Program-made: the position numbers and the translations under genes | The notes under the pieces: model-generated | What the model saw: the letters and a program-made list of their open reading frames with translations, nothing else | What the model was told of the DNA's origin: nothing | Databases searched by the model: none | Assembly (NCBI GenBank): GCA_022839525.1 | Contig: JALHET010000094.1 | Location: 1 to 12,740, forward strand | DNA: 12,740 nt | Origin: Lentisphaerota bacterium | GTDB taxonomy: Bacteria; Verrucomicrobiota; Kiritimatiellia; RFP12; UBA1067 | Direction: 5' to 3' | Shown here: positions 1 to 5,692 of the stretch, one piece after another | Layout: every line of letters begins with the position of its first letter | Numbering within the stretch: position 1 is the stretch's first letter

Positions 1-111
1 ATCGTGATTCCAGCACATGCGTCGCTCCGTGTCGGCACTTTGAACGGCATCCTCCAGTCCGTATCCGTCCACAAGGGAATACTCCGAGAAGATCTGCTCG
101 AGGGGCTCTAG
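1..111 (+). CDS. hicA: HicA-family toxin, C-terminal part (cut by left edge)
   Basis: Frame 1 is open from the left edge to a TAG at 109-111 and gives 36 residues of a C-terminus. The peptide IVIPAHASLRVGTLNGILQ followed by a polar helix ending in REDLLEGL matches the end of HicA/YcfA-like mRNA interferases: a (V/I)xxPxH strand, a basic residue before GTL, then an ILxxV helix and a final (S/R)xxxLxxxL helix. HicA toxins are small double-stranded-RNA-binding-fold RNases that cleave mRNA and are neutralised by HicB. The catalytic histidine of the GSHxxF segment and the start lie outside the window. No HicB follows downstream, so any partner must lie to the left. The match is made from memory of the family. 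A minus-strand frame overlaps and looks almost as protein-like, but it has no recognisable motif. Confidence 0.65.
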   Translation: MVIPAHASLRVGTLNGILQSVSVHKGILREDLLEGL

Positions 112-144
112 TGCTCTTTGCCCTAACTCCTCAATCCCAACTGC

Positions 145-178
145 AAACTCCGCGCACAGCGCGGAAGCGCGGAAGTTT
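145..178 (+). terminator. Imperfect GC hairpin after hicA, possible terminator
   Basis: The arm AAACTCCGCGC (145-155) pairs with GCGCGGAAGTTT (167-178) apart from one bulged A. A tighter alternative is CCGCGC (150-155), loop ACA, GCGCGG (159-164). T-rich sequence (GTTTGGTTTT) follows on the plus strand, and the hairpin lies 34 bases after the hicA stop. It could end hicA transcription or be a dispersed palindromic repeat; the T-run is interrupted, so the terminator call is tentative. Confidence 0.35.
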
Positions 179-230
179 GGTTTTGCGCTGGCGCTCCCTC
201 CCTGCGGTGGTACGCTACGAACATCGGATT

Positions 231-278
231 ATGAAAACCATCAAAGCCAACCTGAAGGGGCTGGGGTATGGCGGGTAA
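231..278 (+). pseudogene. Possible gene-tail remnant overlapping the RhuM start
   Basis: Frame 0 ends with a peptide reading KTIKANLKGLGYGG before the TAA at 276-278. The ending resembles the last residues of type I restriction methylase (HsdM) subunits, which often finish in a basic amphipathic helix and a GYG-type tail. RhuM genes are known inside hsdM-hsdS operons, so this could be all that remains of an upstream gene. The TAA overlaps the RhuM ATG (268) by 11 bases, which would fit translational coupling. The piece is very short and could be chance. Confidence 0.2.
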
Positions 279-954
279 GACCGGAAGAACGCAGAACGCA
301 GAACGTCGAACGCCCAACGCTGAAGTGAAGGCAGGCGAACACCCCCTCGTGCTCTTCACCTCCGAGGACGGCGCGGTCTCGGTTTCCGCCACCGTGGAGC
401 GGGAAACCGTGTGGCTATCACAAGCCCAGATGGCGGTTCTCTTTGACAAGGAGCGTTCGGTCATCACCAAGCATATCCGCAACGCCATCCGTGAAGGCGA
501 AGTGGACGAACAACAAGTATGTGCAAATTTTGCACATACTGCCCCAGACGGGAAAACGTATCAGGTCGCCTTCTACAACCTCGACGTCATTATCTCCGTC
601 GGCTACCGCGTCAAATCCCAGCGTGGCGTAGAGTTCCGCCGCTGGGCGACAACCGTCCTGCGCGATTACATGCTCAAAGGCTACGCCCTCAACCGCCAGC
701 GGCTGAAGGTTCTCGGTCAGGTCGTCGAGAACGGGGCGCTGCTGACCGAAGACGGCCACAAGCGACTCGCCGACCACACGCTGGTTGCGCTCACCATCCT
801 TATCGCCGAGTCCAAACCCGCCGAGCGCGAAACCATGCTCAACCTCGTCATGACCTTCCTTGCGGAAGACGGGCAAGAAGGCGGACACGGGCGAGATGCC
901 CGTGCCACGCCTGGACGCAGAACGCAGAACGTCGAATGTCCAACGCAGAAGTAG
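268..954 (+). CDS. RhuM-family protein fused to a Fic-domain tail, core apparently deleted
   Basis: The 228-residue product has a RhuM-type N-terminal domain at about residues 27-152, seen in the segments VWLSQAQMAVLFD, ITKHIRNAIREGE, YNLDVIISVGYRVKS and FRRWATTVLRDYMLKGYAL. RhuM was named from a Salmonella pathogenicity island and occurs next to restriction systems and as RhuM-Fic/Doc fusions; its biochemistry is unclear. Residues about 154-200 (NGALLTEDGHKRLADHTL, ALTILIAESKP, a final LVMTFL) match the end of the Fic/Doc half of such fusions. The Fic catalytic motif HxFxDGNKR and roughly 100 or more residues are missing, so an in-frame internal deletion near nt 720-730 is inferred. Residues 7-20 and 206-228 are encoded by dispersed repeats, so both termini are probably not native. 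The homologous region starts near residue 25; no strong ribosome binding site marks 268. AMPylation activity is not expected. Confidence 0.7.
   Translation: MAGKTGRTQNAERRTPNAEVKAGEHPLVLFTSEDGAVSVSATVERETVWLSQAQMAVLFDKERSVITKHIRNAIREGEVDEQQVCANFAHTAPDGKTYQVAFYNLDVIISVGYRVKSQRGVEFRRWATTVLRDYMLKGYALNRQRLKVLGQVVENGALLTEDGHKRLADHTLVALTILIAESKPAERETMLNLVMTFLAEDGQEGGHGRDARATPGRRTQNVECPTQK
287..330 (+). repeat. Dispersed repeat copy 1 (NAERRT-type)
   Basis: This copy has an internal direct repeat of the unit GCAGAAC and is translated as QNAERRTPNAEV within the RhuM N-terminus. Bases 289-310 are identical to 915-936 at the other end of the same gene, and the similarity continues with mismatches to about 330. 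The same peptide signature is remembered from many unrelated hypothetical proteins in PVC-group genomes, which suggests a genome-wide short interspersed repeat. Confidence 0.7.
886..904. repeat. Perfect hairpin repeat (GRDARAT-type)
   Basis: CACGGGC (886-892), loop GAGAT (893-897) and GCCCGTG (898-904) form a perfect 7-bp stem. In the RhuM frame it reads HGRDARATPG, a peptide recalled as recurrent at protein ends in PVC-group genomes. It lies just after the last homologous residues of the Fic tail and just before the second NAERRT-type repeat, so it behaves like a REP-type palindrome that has replaced the native C-terminus. Confidence 0.65.
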
Positions 955-957
955 AAG
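913..957 (+). repeat. Dispersed repeat copy 2 (NAERRT-type)
   Basis: Bases 915-936 repeat 289-310 exactly, at an offset of 626 bases, and the next 20 bases are similar with mismatches. Here the repeat is read in frame as RRTQNVECPTQK and supplies the RhuM stop codon. The two copies lie in the same orientation around the RhuM domain. Confidence 0.7.
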
Positions 958-1063
958 TTGATGAGCTTTACTGTGTTCCAGAAAAAAAATAATTGCAAAG
1001 CTAAGTCCATGAGCTAAGCCTGTTTCTGTGTACGATGATACTGGAATACTCTTTACACCCTCT

Positions 1064-1088
1064 AGTGTGGGGGTCGTCCCCTGACACT
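1064..1088. repeat. REP-like hairpin at the truncation point of the restriction gene
   Basis: AGTGT (1064-1068) pairs with ACACT (1084-1088) and GGGG (1069-1072) with CCCC (1078-1081), leaving a short loop and a bulged TG. GC-rich imperfect stems with a dinucleotide bulge are typical of REP sequences. The right arm overlaps the first codons of the restriction-enzyme tail at 1085, so the hairpin marks the breakpoint. Confidence 0.5.
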
Positions 1089-1494
1089 CGCTTGCCGGCG
1101 TGCGCAACAACTCGCTCAAGAAAGTCGCACGGTACGCAGACGAAAAGCCGCGCCCGGAGCTGCCACAGCGCGAGCAACTGGAGGCCATCAGCCGCCGCTT
1201 TTCCATCAAATACCTGCTCGCGGTAATGAACTCATCAACCGCGCGGGACTTCCTGCGCGCCAACCGCCGCAGCAACATCCACCTCTATCCCGACGACTGG
1301 AAGAAGCGCCCGATTCCCGACGTGCCGCCGAGCGCCAGCAACCGCTCGTAGCTCTGGTCGACCGCATCCTTGCCGCCAGACGCGCCGACCCCGCCGCCGA
1401 CATTTCAGAACTGGAAGCAGAAGTGGACCGCCTCGTCTCTGCTCTCTACGGCCTGACAGGGCCCGAAAGCAAGACTTTGAAGGGAAGGCAATAG
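1085..1494 (+). pseudogene. Eco57I/TaqI-type restriction-modification enzyme, C-terminal fragment with frameshift
   Basis: Frame 2 from 1085 reads HSLAGVRNNSLKKVARY, then SIKYLLAVMNSS, RDFLRA and RRSNIHLYPDDWKKRPIPDV. After about nt 1328 the homology moves to frame 1 (PLVALVDRILAARRADPAAD, ISELEAEVDRLVSALYGL), ending at the TAG 1492-1494. Together these match the C-terminal specificity region of single-chain restriction-methyltransferases (Eco57I/type IIG class; TaqI-like C-terminal domain), which recognises DNA and ends with a leucine-rich helix. The sequence at 1325-1332 (CCGCCGAG) would be in frame if one C were added. The methyltransferase and nuclease parts, normally many hundreds of residues upstream, are absent. 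With the N-terminus lost and a frame break, no function is expected. Confidence 0.75.
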
Positions 1495-1500
1495 GCAATC

Positions 1501-1671
1501 GTGAGAAATGGACAAATAAGAAAGGGGCTTGGGTTTCCGCAGGAAAAACTCGTGCAACGCACAAGCCTCACTTACAACGGTTCACCGAGCCCCTGTAGTT
1601 TCAATCTGGCCGACTATCCGCACATTTGGACGCCGCCCACCACAAAGGCAAAACATGAAAACGCCGAATAA
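1501..1671 (+). CDS. Small hypothetical reading frame, 56 aa
   Basis: A GTG at 1501 opens a 56-residue frame ending at TAA 1669-1671. It contains FPQEKLVQRTSLTYNG and then FNLADYPHIWTPP, which look protein-like with little low complexity. I do not recognise the family. It lies in the same frame seven bases after the restriction-enzyme remnant and overlaps the next start (ATG 1655) by 17 bases, an arrangement compatible with coupling. No clear ribosome binding site precedes 1501. It may itself be a remnant of a larger gene. Confidence 0.25.
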   Translation: MRNGQIRKGLGFPQEKLVQRTSLTYNGSPSPCSFNLADYPHIWTPPTTKAKHENAE

Positions 1672-1834
1672 CGCACAAACCACGCTCTCCCGTGACAATG
1701 GCATCGACGAAGAATCGACGCGGTCGTTGCTGGATCACTTGCTGACCGAGTCAAAACTGTACAAGAACGGTAAGGAGTACAAGAACCTGACTCACCGCAC
1801 ACACTCGGTACGAAAAGACGCGAAACTGGCGTAG
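1655..1834 (+). pseudogene. N-terminal fragment resembling an ImmA/IrrE-type protein
   Basis: The frame starts at ATG 1655 after a weak AAAGG and encodes 59 residues. The segment NGIDEESTRSLLDHLLTESK followed by LYKNGKEYKNL resembles the N-terminal helix of a family annotated as ImmA/IrrE metallo-endopeptidases, in which it leads into a conserved RNFAPFNA stretch. Here the similarity stops after KEYKNL and is replaced by THRTHSVRKDAKLA and a stop. No HExxH motif is found. A truncated 5' fragment is the most likely reading. The family match rests on memory of a short motif and is moderate at best. Confidence 0.4.
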
Positions 1835-1858
1835 GTAACACTACGAAAACCGCGAACG

Positions 1859-1878
1859 GCCTCGAAAAAAAGCGAGGC
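1859..1878. terminator. A-loop hairpin between the ImmA-like fragment and lysE remnant
   Basis: GCCTCG (1859-1864) and CGAGGC (1873-1878) form a perfect 6-bp stem around an A-rich loop. No T-run follows on the plus strand, so intrinsic termination is only possible, not shown. A second stem, GGCGC (1876-1880) with GCGCC (1893-1897), shares bases with it and would be mutually exclusive. The rest of 1835-2071 shows no convincing gene. Confidence 0.3.
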
Positions 1879-2071
1879 GCACCCTTGCGGACGCGCCCTC
1901 ATGCACTTTTCCAATGTACCGGATCGGGGCGGGCATGCACCGGTTTCAGGGGGCGGCGTACCAGTCCGCAAGGGGTCGGGACTCGGGTGGGGCTGGCCAC
2001 GGCACGTCGCAGTCGATACAATGGGGGGCATCATGACAGACATTGACCATTAGCGGACAGTAAGGAAGCCT

Positions 2072-2615
2072 ATGTCTCTTTACCTTGTACTGGGCGCGGT
2101 TTACGGTTTTGCGGCTGCGGTTCAGCCCGGCCCATTTCTGGCCTATCTGGTTTCCCTGACGTTGAGCAGCGGTTGGCGGCGGGCATTGCCTGCCGTTCTG
2201 GCGCCGCTGCTGAGCGATGGCCCGATCATTGTGCTGGTGCTGATCGTGTTGAGCCGTGTTCCTGAATCTGCTAAACCCCGCCCCCTATGTGTATTGGAGT
2301 TTGGTGGGCGGGCCGCTGCTGCTGTCGGGGTGGCGCGAAACGCCTGTCAGCGGGATCGGTTTTCTTGCGGGGTTTTACGGCATGATGACGTCGAGCATGG
2401 CGGGGATCATCCTGCTGCTCATGCATCTCTCGGGGTTTTTGGTTTTCTGGCGCGCCTCAGAGCTCAGAACCAAGCTGACCCTCTGTTTCGCGGCAGGTCT
2501 GGCGGTCACGGTCATCGTCATTCTGAAGTCCGGCGCTATTACGGTGCAGGCGAATCCGTGGGCAACGCATTTTCAGTCGGGAAGAAAAGCTGAGACCGTG
2601 ACCCCAAGCGTTTAG
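2072..2615 (+). pseudogene. LysE-family exporter with internal deletion and frame change
   Basis: AAGGA lies 5 bases before ATG 2072. Frame 2 encodes the N-terminus of a LysE-type translocator: LVLGAVYGFAAAVQPGPFLA (helix 1 with the PGP motif), the WRRALPAVLAPLLSDGP loop and helix 2 (IIVLVLIVLSRVP). From about 2256 the homology is in frame 0: FLNLLNPAPYVYWSLVGGP, LAGFYGMMTSSMAGIILLL and a last hydrophobic helix, ending at 2615. Intact family members are about 200 residues and have some 50-60 residues between these blocks, including a helix with a G-x-YLLYL-type motif; that part is missing and the two ends are out of frame. LysE proteins export amino acids or other small molecules through the inner membrane. 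As written the gene cannot make a full transporter. Confidence 0.75.
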
Positions 2616-2663
2616 GCGGGGCAGAGGCGAGACGTAGGTGAATAATCAACAGTGGAGGTTAAG

Positions 2664-3497
2664 ATGATTCAGTTTGTTGTGGACGAGACGAAATGCACGC
2701 GTTGCGGACAGTGCGTGCGCGATTGCGTGACGAAGACCATCGCCCGGAGCGGCAACGACGTGCCGCACATCCGGCCCGGGGGTGAGGCCAACTGTATCAA
2801 GTGTCAGCACTGCCTGGCGGTCTGCCCGGAGGCGGCGGTCTCGATATTCGGGCTCCGGCCCGCCGACAGTCAGCCGCTGACGGAAGACTCTTTCCCTGCC
2901 CTGGATAAGATGCTGACGCTGGTTCGAGGCCGGCGCAGCGCGCGTCAGTACCGCGACGAGAATGTGGATCAAGGGCTGCTGCGACAGTTGCTGGAAGTGC
3001 TCGGCAGCGCGCCCACGGGAGTGAACCGCAGGACGCTGACCTTTTCGTTGATCGACGACAAGGAGGCGATGCGGCGCTTCCGTGCCAAGACCTATGACAT
3101 GATCGCCGGTGCGGTCGAGTCCGGGCAGGTGCCCGGCCACCATGCCGGGTTCCTGCAAGAGTCCGTCGCCGCCTGGCGGGAGAAAGGGGCGGATACGATC
3201 TTCCGCGGCGCGCCGCACCTGCTGGCCGTCTCCGCAGGCTCTGACGCCGCCTGCCCGCAGGAGGATGTCACGTTGGCGCTGGCCTACTTTGAATTGATGG
3301 CGCAGTGCGCGGGTTTGGGTACCGTCTGGTGCGGGCTGGCAAAGTGGGCGATGGAAGCCGTGCCCGCGCTAAAGGAGGCCGTTGGTATCCCGCCCGACTG
3401 CAGCTATTACGTCATGCTCTTCGGAGTCCCGGCCGTGCGCTACCCCAGGACTGTGCAGCGCGACGGAGCCGCCCGCATCCGGCGCATTTCCGTCTGA
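2664..3497 (+). CDS. Ferredoxin-nitroreductase fusion flavoprotein
   Basis: ATG 2664 is chosen because GGAGG lies at 2654-2658; a GTG at 2652 would put that site inside the gene. The 277-residue product begins with two [4Fe-4S] motifs: C11, C14, C17, C21 and C44, C47, C50, C54 followed by P55. A nitroreductase domain follows, with an FMN-phosphate-binding RRSARQY at 90-96, APTGVN at 116-121 and a glycine-rich segment CAGLGTVWCG in the last third. Such fusions are predicted cytoplasmic FMN oxidoreductases that take electrons through their own ferredoxin domain; the substrate is unknown. Length and motifs look complete, with no signal peptide. It lies 48 bases after the lysE remnant and 57 bases before the methyltransferase, all on one strand, consistent with one transcript. 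Confidence 0.9.
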   Translation: MIQFVVDETKCTRCGQCVRDCVTKTIARSGNDVPHIRPGGEANCIKCQHCLAVCPEAAVSIFGLRPADSQPLTEDSFPALDKMLTLVRGRRSARQYRDENVDQGLLRQLLEVLGSAPTGVNRRTLTFSLIDDKEAMRRFRAKTYDMIAGAVESGQVPGHHAGFLQESVAAWREKGADTIFRGAPHLLAVSAGSDAACPQEDVTLALAYFELMAQCAGLGTVWCGLAKWAMEAVPALKEAVGIPPDCSYYVMLFGVPAVRYPRTVQRDGAARIRRISV

Positions 3498-3554
3498 ACC
3501 GTACAGGGTGTGTTTGGGCCTGTGTTGCCGTTTGGAGTGTAATGGGAGGAAGGC

Positions 3555-4580
3555 ATGAGGAAGAAACTGGACAGGGAAACGGTTTTGGACATGGTGCGCG
3601 GGTTCCAGCCCGCGTGCGTTGTGATCGCGGCGGCGGAGTTGGACGTCTTCACGATCCTCAGTGCCCGGCCCATGGCTGCGGCAACGCTGGCCCGCCGGAT
3701 CAAGGGTGATGTCAGGGCTGTGACCATCCTGTTGGACGCGCTTGCCGCCATCGGTTTCCTGCATAAGTCGGCCGGGGCCGAGCCCGTCTACAGCGTACCC
3801 AAGGCAGTGGCGGAGATCCTGACCGAGACCGGGGCTCAGTGCGTGCTGGGCATGGTCCGCCACCTCGGTAACTGCCTGCGGAGCTGGGGTCAACTGGGTG
3901 CCACCGTGCTGAGCGGGAAGCCCGCCAAGCGCCGCCCCAGCGTTTTGGGTGCCGACGGCGATCTGGCCTCGTTCATCCGCGCCATGCACGAGATATCCGG
4001 GCCCTTGGCACTGCCGCTCGTCGCCAGCCTCGGCAAACTCAAATTCACGCATGTTCTGGATCTGGGCGGGGCCTCGGGCACGTGGACACAGGCCTTCCTC
4101 CGGCTCTACCCCGAAGCCTGCGCGACCATTATGGACCGGCCCGAGGTCGTTCCCATGGCCAGGCGGCTGATGAAGAAAGCGGGGCTTGCGGACAGGGTGA
4201 GGCTGTTTCCGGGCGACTTCATGAGAGTTGCGTTGCCGGAGGGCGCGGACCTGGCCTGGGTGAGCGCGATCGTCCACCAGAATTCGAGGGCGCAGAACCG
4301 GAGACTGTTCGCAAAGGTGTTTTCGGCGCTTGAGCCCGGCGGTCAGATTCTGATCCGTGACGTCGTTGTGGATGCATCCCGCACGCGCCCGGAAACCGGC
4401 GCGCTATTCGCGGTCAACATGCTGGTCAATACGCCCGGGGGCGGGACGTTCACGTTCAACGAGCTTCGCGACGACCTGTCGGCGGCAGGGTTCGCGAAGG
4501 TAAGGTTCCTGCGCCGGGGCCAGACGATGGACTCCGTGGTCTGCGCCACGAAGCCCGCGGGCAGACGCGGCACCCGATGA
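3555..4580 (+). CDS. SAM-dependent O-methyltransferase (COMT/hydroxyindole type)
   Basis: A strong GGGAGG (3544-3549) precedes ATG 3555. The 341-residue length fits the plant-COMT/acetylserotonin methyltransferase-like family. Residues about 10-90 form the winged-helix dimerisation region (ACVVIAAAELDVF, TLARRIKGD, LLDALAAIGFLH). The Rossmann domain shows motif I VLDLGGASGTW at 167-177, an acidic strand end at D194 (TIMDRPEV), GDF at 220-222, and PGGQILIRDVV at 261-271. His241 sits where the family has its catalytic base, but the usual HDWxD reads HQNSR, so the substrate or chemistry may differ. The product is predicted to move a methyl group from SAM to an oxygen, or possibly another atom, on a small molecule. 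It is probably co-transcribed with the nitroreductase, hinting at joint modification of one compound. A weak hairpin (TCCGG 4587-4591 / CCGGA 4598-4602) follows the stop. Confidence 0.88.
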   Translation: MRKKLDRETVLDMVRGFQPACVVIAAAELDVFTILSARPMAAATLARRIKGDVRAVTILLDALAAIGFLHKSAGAEPVYSVPKAVAEILTETGAQCVLGMVRHLGNCLRSWGQLGATVLSGKPAKRRPSVLGADGDLASFIRAMHEISGPLALPLVASLGKLKFTHVLDLGGASGTWTQAFLRLYPEACATIMDRPEVVPMARRLMKKAGLADRVRLFPGDFMRVALPEGADLAWVSAIVHQNSRAQNRRLFAKVFSALEPGGQILIRDVVVDASRTRPETGALFAVNMLVNTPGGGTFTFNELRDDLSAAGFAKVRFLRRGQTMDSVVCATKPAGRRGTR

Positions 4581-4690
4581 GCGCTCTCCGGATCGTACCG
4601 GACACGCGAACGGGTTCAAGCCGAGGACGCACAAGACGCGCGGCGGCGAGCGGCATTTTGAGGAGGCGCCTAGACCGTACAGTATTTGCC

Positions 4691-5692
4691 TTACCGTGTT
4701 TTGGACGCCCCGTCCTTGGGTTCGAGATCAACCCACACCGCGCAATGGTCCGTGGCGTCAGGAAACGACTCCACGCCGTGCGAGCGGACATTCACCTGTC
4801 CTGCATGCGCTTTGTCTACGAAAATGTAATCGATCGTCTCCTTGGGCGCACATGCGGGCCATGTGGGCCAGCAGTCTCCGGAGAGCAGCACAAAATCCTC
4901 TTTCAGTATGCGGAGGGTTTCCGATGCGGGACGCGCATTCAGATCACCCATTAGAAAGACGGGCTTCGCGGCTCCCTTCAGTTTTTCAATCACGATACGC
5001 GCGGCATTGGTGCGCGTCGTTTCGGAAAGTGGAAAATGCGTGTTGGCTACAATATAATCCTTGAACTCGACGATTTGCAGCGCCCGCGTGTGGATTTTTC
5101 CAGGGAAAAGCGTTTTCGTCACCGCAAGCGGTTTCTCGCGAAAGAGGACAGCGATGCCGTACCGTGGGATTTTCTCAACCCACGCACCCTCCATGCCCGC
5201 AAGCTTCGCGAGTTCCGACGTCTGATCCACGAAGCCCGCGCGCTTCGATTTGCAATCGATCTCCTGAATACCCACCACATCGGGCTTGATCGAACGAATG
5301 GCCTCGGCACACGCGGGCAGATAACCGAGCGAGCCTTGCGCGAGATTGAACGGATCGTCATGCCCGCACCCCATGCGGATATTGAAACTCATGAGCCGAA
5401 GCGGGTGAGCCAGTCGGGCCGCTGGGGCGATCTTCGGCTGCGCGGTCGGTTCTGTGCGCGATACCGTTGCAAGTAACGTCTCATAGGCCCCGAGGGAGCG
5501 CGGCAGCGGGATCGCCATGTCCGAGTTCACGGGTTTGATTTTTTCCGTTGCCGCGAGCGGGTCAACGGCGATATGCAACAGTTCCCCTGTCAGGTTCGGC
5601 GCACCGTGCAAAGTCGCGGCCAGCATTACCATGCCGGTGGCGAAACGAATCATGTTGCCGATGTCCGGCCGGTTGTTTTTTAAGCCACGCAT
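4691..5692 (-). CDS. Exported endonuclease/exonuclease/phosphatase-family protein
   Basis: The minus-strand start at 5692 is supported by GGAGG (5704-5700) seven bases upstream. The 333-residue product has a basic N-terminus and a hydrophobic stretch at about 14-29 (MIRFATGMVMLAATLHG), a likely Sec signal peptide, then a linker to about residue 97. The EEP metal-dependent hydrolase fold follows with its motifs in order: SFNIR (N104), QEID (E144), NTHF (H219), GDLNARP (D250, N252), TIDYIF (D288) and ATDH (D315, H316). All expected catalytic and Mg-binding residues are present. Family members include DNases, phosphodiesterases, sphingomyelinases and sugar-phosphate phosphatases; which one applies cannot be told from sequence. 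It probably acts in the periplasm or outside the cell. It is convergent with the methyltransferase and divergent from the giant surface-protein gene. Confidence 0.9.
   Translation of the reverse strand: MRGLKNNRPDIGNMIRFATGMVMLAATLHGAPNLTGELLHIAVDPLAATEKIKPVNSDMAIPLPRSLGAYETLLATVSRTEPTAQPKIAPAARLAHPLRLMSFNIRMGCGHDDPFNLAQGSLGYLPACAEAIRSIKPDVVGIQEIDCKSKRAGFVDQTSELAKLAGMEGAWVEKIPRYGIAVLFREKPLAVTKTLFPGKIHTRALQIVEFKDYIVANTHFPLSETTRTNAARIVIEKLKGAAKPVFLMGDLNARPASETLRILKEDFVLLSGDCWPTWPACAPKETIDYIFVDKAHAGQVNVRSHGVESFPDATDHCAVWVDLEPKDGASKTR

Noticed and set aside
1..227. Minus-strand frame containing LEPLEQIFSEYSLVDGYGLE
   Set aside because: It looks protein-like, but the plus strand gives a better match to the HicA C-terminus, and the upstream part of the minus frame runs through the palindrome.
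287..330. CRISPR array from the repeated GCAGAAC units
   Set aside because: The units are 7-8 bases long with no spacers of regular length; they form a short interspersed repeat.
418..1278. 286-codon minus-strand frame
   Set aside because: It runs opposite the RhuM domain and the restriction-enzyme tail, both of which have recognisable plus-strand motifs.
1901..2053. 50-codon plus-strand frame upstream of the lysE remnant
   Set aside because: Glycine-rich, no recognised family and no ribosome binding site; a leader peptide is possible but unsupported.
1835..2071. Riboswitch upstream of the LysE-type gene
   Set aside because: The region has overlapping small stems but none of the conserved core sequences of the lysine or other riboswitches that I can recognise.
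3369..4277. 302-codon minus-strand frame
   Set aside because: It is antisense to the nitroreductase end and the methyltransferase; no motif and no ribosome binding site.
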